Of a stretch of DNA of 64,000 nt, positions 47,301-58,757 are shown one piece after another. Positions within the stretch are counted from its first letter, which is position 1. The number at the start of each line of letters is the position of its first letter. The notes beneath the pieces are model-generated. The model searched no databases and was not told where the DNA came from. It saw only the letters and a list, made by a program, of their open reading frames with translations. The translations under genes were made by a program, and so were the position numbers. The stretch is from Symsagittifera roscoffensis (taxonomy: Eukaryota > Xenacoelomorpha > Acoela > Convolutidae): the NCBI RefSeq assembly GCF_963678635.1, contig NC_087063.1:57482759-57546758 (forward strand), written 5' to 3'.

Positions 47301-48625
47301 AGGTTTGTTCTTTGGTACACTCAATACTGAAACCGTCCAGTTTTTCAAACAATGTCTGTGGTAGAGTGTAAACGTTTTTAAGGTATAATATTTTGATTCG
47401 ATCTATGCATCGTAGAAGATGCTTGTTGAAATTTTGAGATAGATTGAAAGTGTATCGCAAATGGGGCATCGAAAGCATTTGAAGAAGCTGTCGATATTTG
47501 GAACGTAAAACTTGTGGTTGCTATATCGTAGAAGTTAAACTGTAATCTCGTATTTACCGATACTTCTCCGAGCTAATTCACCCACGAAGTCTCCATCTTC
47601 AATGTCGATATCGTAGATAAAGGGCGTTTTTTTATCGACTACATCTTCAACAAATGGAAGATTTTCCATGGAAACTCCACGAAATTGTTTCGTATCACAG
47701 ACCTATTTTTCAAGAAAATCATTAAAAATCTTGATGGATGTTTCAAGAGTAGTTTTTCCATGTAAATGAACTGCAAGTGCTCGAAACAAAAACAAACTGT
47801 CATTGTATGGTTGTTGCGTGTGCGCATCCAAAATCAAATAATTAACCTGTTGATGCGTCCCATGGGTAAGTTTGTCAGTAAGGCGACTAATATGGTCAAA
47901 TTTGTGATCAACTGGAAACGCCAATTTGTATTTTGTCTCTCTTGTGTACAAACTACAAAGATATCTTGCTTATTAACATTGTTCTGTGTGGTCGTCAAGT
48001 CTGCTTCAGTACAAAGCAACATAGATTTATCAAAGAGTGTTATATTTTCTTGAGCGTATAAATAACGATAGTTGCCGGTTTCTATATTAAGTAGCACAAA
48101 TCCCAAGGCAATATTGATTTGTGCCGCACAATCAAGTTTTTCAAAGACTTCATCCAGTTTTTCATTAACTAGATTAGGATCTAGTTTTGTAAGTTGAAAA
48201 TTGAATACCTTGTGGCATTAAGTTTCCATCGCAGTATCTGCCAAGAAGCGTTGACAGGCATTCAGCTCATTCCACAGATGATCAGTTTCCTCTTCGTTTT
48301 CCAAGAATTTTTTCAAATCAGCAACAAAAACACTCGTTTTCCTCGCTTTCAACCCGCGATCTTTTCTACGAAGTTTTTGAAGTAAATAAAAGCTTTGAAA
48401 TTTTTATCACCTGATAAACACTTTGTTGACTTTAGGGTTGAATTGACGTGCTTCTTGCTCGTATGGAAATTCAATTGTTGCTATTTGTAAGTACATTAAT
48501 TACATTCCGGACAAGAATTAACTCCTCGCACGCAACTTTTGAGATGTCGGGCCGTATCGGTCCTCTTGTAATTTTTGTCACAGTCTTATGGTTTTCACTT
48601 TCTCATTCCTATGGCATCTGAAAAA
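44345..48625 (-). pseudogene. Mobile-element/virus-type family B DNA polymerase, copy 1 (near full length, broken)
   Basis: Read right to left with many frameshifts. The N-terminal CxxC-type zinc finger is at ~48,620-48,500. A stretch with LFRALAVHLHG follows at ~47,800. A second CxxC...HxxxxC finger lies at ~47,500-47,400. Exonuclease motif I, FAIFDFEII, is at ~47,290-47,263. Polymerase motif A, DANQLYPYSMC, is at ~46,025-45,992. An inserted Cys/His segment is followed by YSIEEMWEC at ~45,600. Motif B, GNSSYGYQIMDRSLH, is at ~45,090-45,045, and motif C, DTDSLY, at 44,826-44,809. A C-terminal Cys-rich and Lys-rich tail ends near 44,345. About 1,400 codons originally. This domain order is known from family B polymerases on Polinton/Maverick-like elements, adintoviruses and related linear DNA elements (family knowledge). 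Protein priming is expected but not shown. Dead. Confidence 0.85.
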
Positions 48626-49884
48626 TAGGGATTTAGTTTGATCCAAAGTTAAATAAAGGTACATGGAACCTACAAAATTGGGAGATTTAAAAAGTTCCAA
48701 GAAAGTTATTAGTAGTTTATGCTTACTTTGAATTGCTGAACAAAATTAAAAATAAGTTCATTTAGTTATTCAAAGTATATACCGATTGCATTACAAGAAA
48801 AAAGGAAAAAATTCCTATTGATTTTCTTATCGATGAAATAGATGTTGACTCTTACTTTTTTCATGATTTTTTGGACGTTTATATTGTTCAAAATAGAGTT
48901 ATCCGCATAAGTAAAGGTCTTTTTAGAGAAAATTATTCACTCAAATATTTTACTTTCGAGCCAAGTATTGAGTATCAAAGCTTTAAAGTTACGGTGTTTT
49001 ATTTTTGTGAAATTTTTGTGTTTTATCTCGAGAATTTGAAGTTAATCAAAAAGTCGTACGGTAGAATTTCAAAGACTCTTTGTATCCTCTACCCGATACC
49101 CAAATTTGTAAAATCTCCTCAGCAAAATTTTTTCCTTCATTTCATTAAGGATTTTCAAAGCTGAAAAATCTAGTTGATCAGGTTTGGAATCAAATTTCAA
49201 GAGATTTGCTTTGAAAAATTCATCAAATTTGAGTTATCTTCTCAAATTTCTATCAAAATCGAAGAACTTGTATATCTACTCAAAATTCAGCAATTTCTCG
49301 TTGATTAAATACAGAAAATACAGTTAACTTGATGAAAAAATGTTGGTTTTGCTACTTGTACGCTATTGTTTGGTTACTTATATTAGCAATATTTCTTATT
49401 TCTACAGCAAACAACTTTTGGTCCATTATTTTTGCGATTGCTTTTGTGTAAATGTTTACTTATTTGGAAGAGTTTAGTCCCTGAAATAGTTCTCTTAATG
49501 GATACGACAATCAGAACAAAAATGAATTATTTTGTGATTGAAAACGACAATGTGTGAAAATCACCTAAAATGGAACTTTGTTTCCCATTGAACACGGCTT
49601 TTATATAGAAATTCTGTAAAAGAAAACTGAAATCTGATTGCACACGACTACAACTCAAATATGGAAAATCAATTCTAATTGATTAAACCGACACATTCGA
49701 GTTGAAGGTGCCCTTCACTCTTAACTAAAATTAATTTTAATTTCAACTTAACTAGCGTCAACTACCTCCTCTCTCACCTTTTAATACTTTCATTTCAACT
49801 TAACCAACGTCAACTACCTGCCCTCTCAGCACTAAATCATTCTTGTTTTTACTTTGAATCTTTTACATAAAATTTTTGCTCAAA
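48626..49884. promoter_or_regulatory. Divergent intergenic region, copy 1
   Basis: About 1.26 kb between the polymerase start (minus) and the partner ORF (plus); the counterpart is 52,441-53,705. No coding frame is shared by both copies. A TTTTATATAG box at ~49,588 is present in both copies and could serve the plus-strand gene; it is only a candidate. Confidence 0.35.
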
Positions 49885-50085
49885 ACGATATTGTCAGTGA
49901 AAAACAGCAACCTTATGTACACGGTAGAATTATCGCCTGAACTAGTACAACTTCAAGTGCGAGAAACAGTCTCTGGATTTTTTTGGCACGAATGGACATC
50001 CCAATCCAAGTCTGGCATATGGTGGAAGTGATGCAAAGGGATTTCAACGAGCATCATAGGATGCAAGTACCCATCATATGTGGAA
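49885..50085 (+). pseudogene. Truncated copy of the plus-strand partner ORF
   Basis: Matches the first ~195 bp of the ORF at 53,706. It has a GTG instead of ATG near the start region and a shift before ATGGACATCCCAATCC. It is cut at the tandem-duplication junction after ATGCAAGTACCCATCA, where sequence equivalent to ~46,250 begins. Confidence 0.75.
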
Positions 50086-50099
50086 CCCAACATGTATTT

Positions 50100-52440
50100 C
50101 CCCTTGTCACGATTAAATCAATCGGTTTTTGCATAGTTTCAAGGGTAGGAACAACATCCTTGTTGTTATACTACTGCAGCAAATTGCGAAATGTTGCCAT
50201 CTTTCCCTGTTAGAAAGATTTAATATAGTTGTAGTTTTCCAATCCCGTAGGCGGTTTGGTTTTAGGGCCGAGTTTTTTCAAGGATTGGTCTTCTGTTATC
50301 CCAGTGTTAAGAAGTTTTTCATTATCATCAAACTCATTATCGAGAGAGTTGCTATTCCTCAGTTTGCTGTAGAAATCATCAAACGAGAGTAGTTGTTGTT
50401 CGTCAAGCTTGTTGGGAGTATCAAACCACTCTTATCAAAACAATCAAACCATCTTTTCATCTCACTGGCTGTGAGTCCAAAGTAGTAGCTCCACCCAAAA
50501 ACTTCATAATGTCCAGAACCTAAACATATTCAAATTTGAAAGAAACAAAGTCGTTAGTTGCTTTCTTGATAACTGAAGGTTCAATTTTTTTCGTTGATAA
50601 GGTAGGGAATGAGGTATGACTTTATGAGGTTGGTACCATGCCGGCCACGATTGAATCCAAATACTGTTAGAGTATTGGTTTATCTTTCTAGATGTTGCAT
50701 CAAATCAACCAATTAATTTTTTTGCATGCTGAGAAAGTGAGTGGATGCGATTGTTTCTCTTTCATCCTCGACAAATTTGTCTTTGTACTCTCTTGCTTCG
50801 TTCATTTTGAAACTGCCTCGTTCATTAAGGATGCTGAAAATTGTGTGTAACCGCTTTTTGATGTTATTTTCAATTTCCAGAAACTTTGATTGCATTTCGA
50901 TTTTATTTTGTTCCGCCAACAACTCCGAGTTTGCCACAAAGTCAAAAATGAGGGATTGATGATCTTTGTCACACAAAATTATGGGTTTGTAAAGTAAAAT
51001 GGATGAAAATGACACTGATATGGTTTCAAGCTTCCCAATTTATAAAACTGTCTCTGTTGGTTTTAGTTCTTCGGATGGCACGCAAATTATTTCAAAGTCA
51101 AAAATGGCAAAATTTTTGAATAAAGTTTGTTCTTTGGTATACTCAATATTGAACCCGTTCAATTTTTCAAACAACGTCTGTCGTAGAGTGTAAACGTTTT
51201 TAGGGTATATTTTTTTGATTCGATCTATGCATCGTAGAATATGCTTGTTGAAATTTCGATCGCAAATTGGGCATCGAAAGCATATGAAGAAGCTGTCGAT
51301 AATTTGAACTTAAATATTGTGGTTGTTATATCGTAGAAGTTAAACTGTAATCTCGTATTTACCTATACTTTTCCGAGCTAATTCACCCACGAAGTCTCCA
51401 TCTCCAATGTCGATATCGTAGATAAAGGCGTTTTTTTATCGACTACATCTTCAACGAATGGTAGATTTTCCATCGAAACTCCACGATATTGTGTCAGATC
51501 ACAAACCAATTTTTCGAGAAAGTTATTAAAAATTCTTGGAGGTGGATGTTTCAAGATTAGTTTTTTCATGTAAATGAACTGCAAGTGCTCGAAACAAACA
51601 CAGTTTGTCATTGTATGGTTGTTGCGTCTGCGCATCCAAAATCAATTAATTAACCTGGTGATGCATCCCATGGGTAAGTTTGTCAGTAAGGCGAGTAAAA
51701 TGGACACATTTGTGATCAACTGGAAACGCCATTTCGTATTTTGTCTCTCTTGTGTACAAACTACAAAGATATCTTGCTTATTAACCTTATTCTGTGTGGT
51801 CGTCAAGTCTGCTTCAGTACAAAGCAACATAGACTTATCAAAGAGTGTGTTGTTTTCTTGAGCGTATAAAATTCGATATTTGCCGGTTTCTATATTAAGT
51901 AGCACAAATCCTAAGGCAATATTGATTTTTTCCGCACAATCAAGTTTTTCAAAGACTTCAACCAGTTTTTCATTAACTAGATTAGGATCTAGTTTTGAAT
52001 GTTGAAAATTGAAAATCTAATGGCGTTCAATTTCCATCTCAGTACCTGCCAAGAAGTGTTGACAGGCTTTCAGCTCATCTCACAGCTGGTCAATTTCCTC
52101 TTCGTTTTCCAAGAATTTGTTCAAATCAGCAACAGAATCACTCGTTTTCCTCGCTTTCAACCCGTGATCTTTTCTACGAAGTTTTTGAAGTAAATAAAAG
52201 CTTTGAAACTTTTCATCACCTGATAAACCTTTTGTTGACTTTAGGGTTGACCTAACGTGGTTCTTGCTCGTATGGAAATTCAATTTTTGCTGTCTGTAAG
52301 TACATTAATTACATTCCGGACAAAAAAGAACTCCTCGTAAGCAACTTTTGAAATGTCGGGCCGCATCGATCCTCTTGTATTCTTTTTCACAGTCTTTGCA
52401 TTTCACTTTCTCATTCCTGTTGATTGAAGGCATCTAACAA
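50100..52440 (-). pseudogene. Family B DNA polymerase, copy 2 (5' half only)
   Basis: Starts with a better preserved zinc finger than copy 1 (CKDC...H...C then CPEC at ~52,410-52,310). The LFRALAVHLHG region is at ~51,600, and exonuclease motif I (FAIFDFEIICVPSEE) at ~51,115-51,085. An exonuclease II-region frame at 51,015-50,713 is open for 100 codons. It lacks the polymerase palm entirely: it ends at the duplication junction. Several frame breaks. Confidence 0.82.
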
Positions 52441-53705
52441 ATAGGGATTTAGCTTGTTTCAAATTTAAATAAGAGTACATGGCACCTACAAATTTGGTGA
52501 TTTAAAATGTCCCCAAAAATATTAGTTATTTATTCTTACTTTGATTTGCTGAAAAAATTTAAAAATAAGTTAATTTAGTTATTCAAAGTATAGAGCGATT
52601 GCTTCATAAAAAAAAAGAAAAAATTCCAATTGATTTTCTTATTGATGTAATAGATGTTGAATCTTACTTTTTTCATGATTTTTTGAACGTTTATATTGTA
52701 CAAAATTGAGTTATCCGCCTAAGTAAAGGTCTTTTTAGAGAAAATTATTCACTCAAAGATTTTACTTTCGAGCCAAGTATTGAGTATCAAAGCTTTAAAC
52801 TTACGGCTGAATTACACCTCACAAAGAAAGTTTTTTTGTTCTCTTTTCTCGAGAGTTTGCAGTTATTCAAAAAGTCGTACGGTAGTTTTTCAAAGACTCT
52901 TTTTATCCTCTACCCGATACCCAAATTTGTAAAAATTCCTCAGCAAAGTTTTTTTTCCTTCATTTCATTAAGGGTTTTCAATAGTTAAAGTCCTACATGA
53001 TCAGGTTTGGAATTAGATTTCAAGAGATTTGCTTTGAAAAATTCATCAAATTTGAGTTATCTTCTCAAATTTCAATCAAAATCAAAGAACTAGTATATCT
53101 ACTCAAAATTCAGCAATTTCTCATTGAATAAATACAGAAAATACAATTAACTTGATGAAAAAATGTTAGAATTGCTACTTGTATGCTATTGTTTGGTTCC
53201 TTATATCGGCAATATTCTCATTTTTACAGCAAACAATTTTTGGTCATTTAATTTTGCGATTGCTTTTGTATATTTATTTGCTTATTTGGAAGAGTTCAGT
53301 CCCTTAAATAGTTCTCTTTTTGAATACGACAACTAGAACAAAAATGAATTGTTTTGTAAATGAAAACGACAATGTAGGAAAATCACCATAAATGGAATTT
53401 TGTTTCCGATTGGACACGGCTTTTATATAGGAATTCCTTTAAAAACAGCTGAAATCTGATTGGACACGACTACAACCAAAATAAGGAAAATCAATTCTGA
53501 TTGTTTAAATCCACACATTCGAGTTGAAGGTGCCCTTCACTTCTAACTAAAATTAACTTTATTTTCAACTTAACTAGCGTCAACTACCTCCTCCCTGAGC
53601 TCTTAATACTTCATTTCAATTTAACCACCGTCAACTACCTGCCCTCTCAGCACTAAATCTTTTTTGTTTTTACTTTGTATCTTTTACAAAAAATTTTAGC
53701 TCAAA
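52441..53705. promoter_or_regulatory. Divergent intergenic region, copy 2
   Basis: Counterpart of 48,626-49,884. It has the TTTTATATAG box at 53,421-53,430 and GATTGGACACG twice (~53,408 and ~53,457) upstream of the intact partner ORF. No gene seen. Confidence 0.35.
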
Positions 53706-54134
53706 ATGATATTGTCAGTTAAAAACAGCAACCTTATGAACACGGTAGAATTTTCGCTTGATCTAGTACAAATTCAAGTGCGAGAAACAGTCTCTGGATT
53801 TTTTCTGGCACGAATGGACATCCCAATCCAAGTCTGGCATATGGTGGAAGAGAGACAAAGGGATTTCAACGAGCATCATAGGATGCAAGTACCCATCACA
53901 GAGAACCAATGTGGAACAATTCAAATGATGAACGAATTGTCTGAGCATGTGGGAATGAACTACCTCGAGATTCCTGACTCTAGATTTGTGGCTCAACAAG
54001 TCGACGAATTCCTCTTTCCTTGGGAGGAGGAGATGGGATCAGCCGAAAACCCCATCACAACAGATGAAGATGAGGGCTTCTCAGAAACAATGACGCCTCA
54101 AAATACCCCACTACAACAATCACCAACAATGTAG
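53706..54134 (+). CDS. Element-associated ORF, 142 aa, unknown
   Basis: ATG at 53,706 to TAG at 54,134, divergent from the polymerase. Residues ~1-50 are mixed hydrophobic (ETVSGFFLARMDIPIQVWHM). The middle is Glu/His/Met-rich, with PWEEEMG. The C-terminal ~30 residues are acidic then Gln/Thr/Pro-rich (DEDEGFSETMTPQN). No Cys, no membrane helix, no known domain. The frame is fully open although the neighbouring polymerase copies are riddled with breaks. That could mean a younger age, selection, or simply a short target. Its place upstream of, and divergent from, the polymerase suggests an accessory gene of the same element (inference). Confidence 0.5.
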   Translation: MILSVKNSNLMNTVEFSLDLVQIQVRETVSGFFLARMDIPIQVWHMVEERQRDFNEHHRMQVPITENQCGTIQMMNELSEHVGMNYLEIPDSRFVAQQVDEFLFPWEEEMGSAENPITTDEDEGFSETMTPQNTPLQQSPTM

Positions 54135-54260
54135 CCTCGTCCAGCTCTGCGTTTCTGAGAAGATGAGAGCTTCTCAGAAACAATGACGCCTCAAAACACC
54201 CCACCACAACAATCACCAACGATGTAGCCTCGTCCAGCTCTACCTCATCCAACAATGTAG
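54064..54260 (+). repeat. ~95-bp tandem repeat at the end of the partner ORF
   Basis: GGGCTTCTCAGAAACAATGACG...CAACAATCACCAAC(A/G)ATGTAGCC is repeated at ~54,073 and ~54,167. The second unit lies beyond the stop, and a third partial unit (CCTCATCCAACAATGTAGCC) follows. Translation of the second unit would extend the Gln/Thr/Pro tail, so the stop may have been created by the repeat joint. Confidence 0.8.
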
Positions 54261-56969
54261 CCTCGTCCCCCTTCAAAACTCTTCTGCTACTCGACAGCTC
54301 TTTGATTAAAAAATATTTGTAAATAATTGTTGTTTGATATTTACTTCGTTCATTGTAATTATTTCATTTCTTTTATTTCATTTTAGCTTTGTGAATAGAA
54401 GAGAAGTTCAGAAAAAAAACTTGAAAAACAATTAGAATACAACCTACTTTAGCGCTCCGAATTTGCGCTCATGTTGAAAAACTTGATTAATTTTCGCACA
54501 TGTATTAGAAAAAGAACAAGGAAAACTTTTTACATAATCAATAAACATCTGATGGTTCGTTTCATTTTTTCAAAAAAATCAAACACTTATCGCACTTTAT
54601 AGAAAAAAGTGAAATACTTTTAACAAGTTGTCAAAAAAAGGAAGAACTTTTCCATATTGTCAAAAAATTGAAAACGTTTTTTGCATTTTGTCAAGAAAAG
54701 TGAAACATTTTTCGCATCTTCTAAAAAAAAATGAAACATTTTTTTCATTTGGTGGAAAAAAATGTATCATTTTTTGCAACTTAATAAAAACTTTGAAAAG
54801 TTTTTTGCAGCTTCTTGAAACTCAGAAGAAAATTTTACATGTTATTTAGAAGCTTGAAAAAAGTTTGCCAATTCCTTAAAAACGATGAATTTTTATTCTT
54901 TTTTTTGAAAATTTTTGGTCATTTGGTAATCATGTGAAAGAAAACAGATGGATTAGCAAAAATTTTTAAAATTTTCATTGAGAAATTGACATGATCACTT
55001 TCTACATTCCATAAGGATCGATAAAACAGTCAAATAATTTCAAAGAAATTAAGTTTGTTTTTTGAGTTTTGCACTTTACGAACTCTTTCCAGAAAATCTG
55101 AACCGATAGTTTGTGTGAAAGGTAGTGACGTTCGAATTTTGCTCTTCAAAAATTTACTCTAGAAAAGACACTAGTCTCAATTATTTTGAGTTTTCAAAAT
55201 ATCAAACAAGGATTGAGAGATTTTCTTGGTCCCAAAAATCCTACAAGGGGAAAATTAATTTGAACCATTTTTTCAACTATTCAAGAAAAATGAGTTGAGA
55301 CAAATCGAAAAAAAAGACAACAAGTCTATCTTGTTGAAAAAGAAGGAGAAGCAATCTCGGTTATTACACATACTGGTATTCTCGATGCTGTAAACCTTGG
55401 ACTCGTTCCTATATTGGAACTCACTTCTGACAAGGAGTCAACTATGGATCAGGAGCTCGCCAACTGCAACAAGGTGTATGAAATAGCTTTTTACAATTGA
55501 CAAAATTAGGTCATGATCAAGAAGTACAATGTTAACAAACCTCTCTTCATTCAGATTCGGCTCTTCACTGCAAAAGAGAATGAACCAATGAAACAAATTC
55601 TCTATGTCGACTTTATTTTGAACAAATTCAGAGAAATTCCCCAATTTTGGGAGACTTTATGTTTGTTTAGAACTGTTATGTACTCGCGTTGAACAATATG
55701 AGTTGGAAAATTGGGTTTTCAAGAAATTTACTCTTATAACTTTACAATAAATTGGGACTTTTCCGTACTGTCTTCAAGAAAAGTCCCAAAAAATTTCGCT
55801 AACTGTTAAAGAATCACCAATTGGACCAAGACTCACAAATATCTCATTTTGAGTTGAATCTGCATTATGATAGAAAAAAAAATCACATAGGATAGAGATC
55901 TGATACCACAAAAATAGAACTTATAGAACATCGTAGGAATAGAAATCAAGGGAAAAACATTCAATATTTATAACTACAAAGAGAAGAATATAATAAACTA
56001 CTCGATGTACTTCCTTGATTTTAAGGTTATGTAGACATTGAAAAAATCTTTTATCATTTTTGAAGAATGCACTGTAGAAAACAGAGGATAGAAAGAATTT
56101 TTGAGGATAGAAAGCAAGAATTTTTCGTCAAAAACAAAAACCAAAATTCTTATTTTTTTGATCCTGTTTTATTTTGGACCCAGACATAAATTTGAAAAAC
56201 AAGGATCAAAATTTTTTTGGGGGTCTAATTGGATACGGAAATTCCTGTATGGATTATTTTTTTGAAACTCCAAAATCATACTCCTACATGCAATTCTACA
56301 TGACTCTGCTGGATCTGTGAAACTAACTAGGAAAAAAGGACCTGGGTGTGGTTATGTTGCACCTAGTCTCCCCAGTTTTGCTTTCTTTGTCACGTGACTG
56401 GATTTGTTGATTCATAAATTTTATTTTGAGTTTATTGATAGTCGATCAATGTGACAAGCCCGTAAACTTAGGAAGTTTTGTTTTTGATTAAAAAAACCTG
56501 AACGAAAATATTGGAAGTTGCTTGTACGTACATTGTGAACTTCGCCCAAATACTGCAAAGTGACGGAGCGTAGAACTGGCCGGCATCATAGACGACTGGC
56601 CGGCATCATTTACCTAAATTCTACTCATTTTTCACCGTCTAGACCTAGCCAGTTGATTTTCTGGTCTGTTTAGGGCTAAATAGAAAGTAACTATTTTCAG
56701 GCCATCAGTCAAACGACTTTTAATCAGCTTCCGTTTACATGCGAAGACAAACACAAAGCTGGGTCTTGGATCCCCAGACTACATGATTGCTATTAAAAAC
56801 ACCGCTCGAATATCCTATTTTACTATATTTTTGGTGACATTCTTATAACAAATCCATTGGAGATGGATTGACCCTTTCCTCTTTCTAGCTACTCATTTTC
56901 TAAAATAACAAATAAAACCGGTGTTAATTCAAATGTTCAGGACATCAGAGTAGCTAAAAAGTCAGTTTA
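54261..56969. other. AT-rich intergenic stretch
   Basis: About 2.7 kb. GAAA(A/C)(A/T)TTTT-type words at 54,590-54,850 recur irregularly (each after a TTGTC or TTC word), a degenerate short tandem array. GACTGGCCGGCATCAT occurs twice at ~56,573-56,608. No credible gene; short frames are low complexity. Confidence 0.4.
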
Positions 56970-57186
56970 TTACAGTCCTTCACCATATGATGTCTCTGGG
57001 GCGCCGAGCCTCCGATTCTTTGCTTTTTCTAAAATAACGTCCTTATTACTCCCAATTAGTGGCACGGGAGGGTACTGCTCCTTCCTTCTTCCCCACTGAA
57101 GCCTCCTTTCAATCTCTTGCCTCCAATTAGTTTTTTTATCGTGCGCGATTGTCACGATACGAGGCTTCGTGATTTTCTTCTATCTT
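56970..57186 (-). CDS. Possible terminal exon, unknown product
   Basis: An open frame preceded by a TAG that can serve as a 3' splice site. It encodes ~70 residues with mixed charged composition and protein-like codon use (WRQEIERRLQWGRRKEQ, then PLIGSNKDVILEKAKNRR), ending at TAA at 56,970. It is GC-richer than the flanking DNA. No family recognised. It may belong to the broken coding block to its right on the same strand, or to an independent host gene. Confidence 0.3.
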
Positions 57187-58166
57187 TCCCAGCGTCGGTC
57201 TCTCACTAAATTGGTTGTTGTTGCGTTTTTTGTCACTTTTTAGCCAAAAATGGCCAATTCCTGTATTTTTCAGAAAAAGACTGTCCGCAATCGAAATTTA
57301 GAAAATTAAAATTTTTAGAATATTCTAGCCTCCTTTCCAACAAAACATGATCACTAAGGCCTCGAGTGTCTTTTTCGTGCTGCGACGGAAGGTTCCGCTG
57401 TGCCAATCCGGGGGAACGGCACATACTCCCCGGGCAATCCCCTTCAATGTCCACATTGATCGCATAACGCCGGGTTATCGTCAAGTAGTGTTCCAGTTCT
57501 CTATAAATTTATCTACTCCATCTCAACTCACTGCGTTTCATAAATGGCATCGTACTTCATCTCACTGGCTTTCAACATTTTTTTACAAATTTTGCACTAT
57601 GAGGAGTGTCCTAGATAAAAAAAGTTTTTATGACTACCTACGTCATCTCGTCATAAAAATTCTTCTCGCTCTTGCTGATTAAAGTTTGGGACGTGGCACG
57701 GCCATGCACCCGTTGAAATTAACTTAATGTCAGTCACCGAGTATAATCGTTCATTTACGCGTTTGCCTCAATATTAAAACTAAGAAACTCTGTGGCTAGG
57801 AAAAGTAATGAGGTAATGTCGCAGCAGGTAGTGATCGAGCGAGTGTACTCCAGCCTTACCAGGTCGCCACACAGTGAACACGTGTCTTAAACAGTTTAAA
57901 AACTTCATTGGGGTATAATTAGGTAAATATACTCACCTCTGCTCTCCATATATATGTAAATAGCATCAACTAAAATGTTCATTGTCATTCAGCAATTGCA
58001 ACAATTTAACAACTCTCGACTGTTTACAACAAAATCAAGGTCTGCTTCTAATTCAGTCCTCACAAAACGAAAAGTTCTTAGTTGATTGGTACAAGTTTTA
58101 GCGCACAAAGAAAATTAAGTTTCTCTCCCTCTCTCTTCATTTCATTCTCATGTCACTTCTTCGTCT
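57187..58166. other. Intergenic stretch with one GC-richer patch
   Basis: 57,350-57,480 is GC-rich and open on both strands (83 codons minus, 111 plus) without motifs. The rest is AT-rich. It may contain the 3' flank of the large minus-strand coding block. No RNA gene recognised. Confidence 0.35.
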
Positions 58167-58740
58167 TCACTCCTTTGCTTCTTGTCCTTGTTCTTCTGCC
58201 TCGCTGTCTTCTAGGACTTTCTCTAGAATGTCCACGGAGTTACGGGCCGTGCCCCAACTCTCCTGCTCTAACAACCTCGGTTTGCTACAAGGTAGTAAGT
58301 CCACATTCACCTTTTGCTCCCGGTTCCTGCAAAAGCTGTTGTGCAGACCCAGGCTCACATTCCGTTCAAGGTCAGCTTGTAAGACCTCTTTTTTTTTCGG
58401 CTTCAGTAGCACAAAGCGCTCCTGCCACTCGCTTCACCGTCGTAGTAACAGCGTTTCTGTGCGTTAGGAATGCTCTCTTATAGGATCCCGGTCCTATATC
58501 TAGCTGGAAGGATTGATAGGCTTCCGTGTTCCTGGACATATGACGCTTCGCGCGTTCATATATCCATGAGGGCATCACTGCACGGACCAAGGCATCAACC
58601 TTTGCCTTGACCATATCCTCTCAATGGCTTTGGGTATCCTCAGAACCTTGCAGGTGGTTCTGAAAAGATCTAAGTTGTTGTTCATCTTCACGTTACTTAG
58701 TTGCTCGGGTGTCGGCATGGCCGTCTCCTGCTCACTCGTG
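58167..58740 (-). pseudogene. Small ORF downstream of the giant coding block
   Basis: Beginning near an ATG at ~58,715 (MPTPEQLSNVKMNNNLDLF), it passes by frameshift into 58,614-58,372 and again into 58,412-58,167. Roughly 180 residues with a basic middle (RAVMPSWIYERAKRHMSRN), a Lys-rich stretch and an acidic coiled-coil-like end (ILEKVLEDSEAEEQGQEAKE). It follows the upstream stop by ~40 bp on the same strand, like the next gene of a compact viral genome. Function unknown. Confidence 0.4.
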
Positions 58741-58757
58741 CCCGCGTTAGCTTCTAA

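Larger units (their letters stand above)
46250..50085. repeat. Tandem segmental duplication, unit 1 (~3.83 kb)
   Basis: Collinear with 50,086-53,900 at an offset of 3,820-3,840 bp, from AACATGTATT(C)CCC to CATGGTGG-like sequence ending ATGCAAGTACCCATCA. It carries the 5' half of the polymerase gene, the divergent intergenic region and the start of the plus-strand partner ORF. By eye more than nine bases in ten match, with many small indels, so the copies have aged separately. Confidence 0.9.
50086..53900. repeat. Tandem segmental duplication, unit 2
   Basis: Second unit. The junction at ~50,086 joins the interior of the partner ORF to the polymerase gene interior (ACCCAACATGTATTTCCCC). That means the original element extended from the polymerase through this ORF, and the duplication is secondary. 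Confidence 0.9.
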
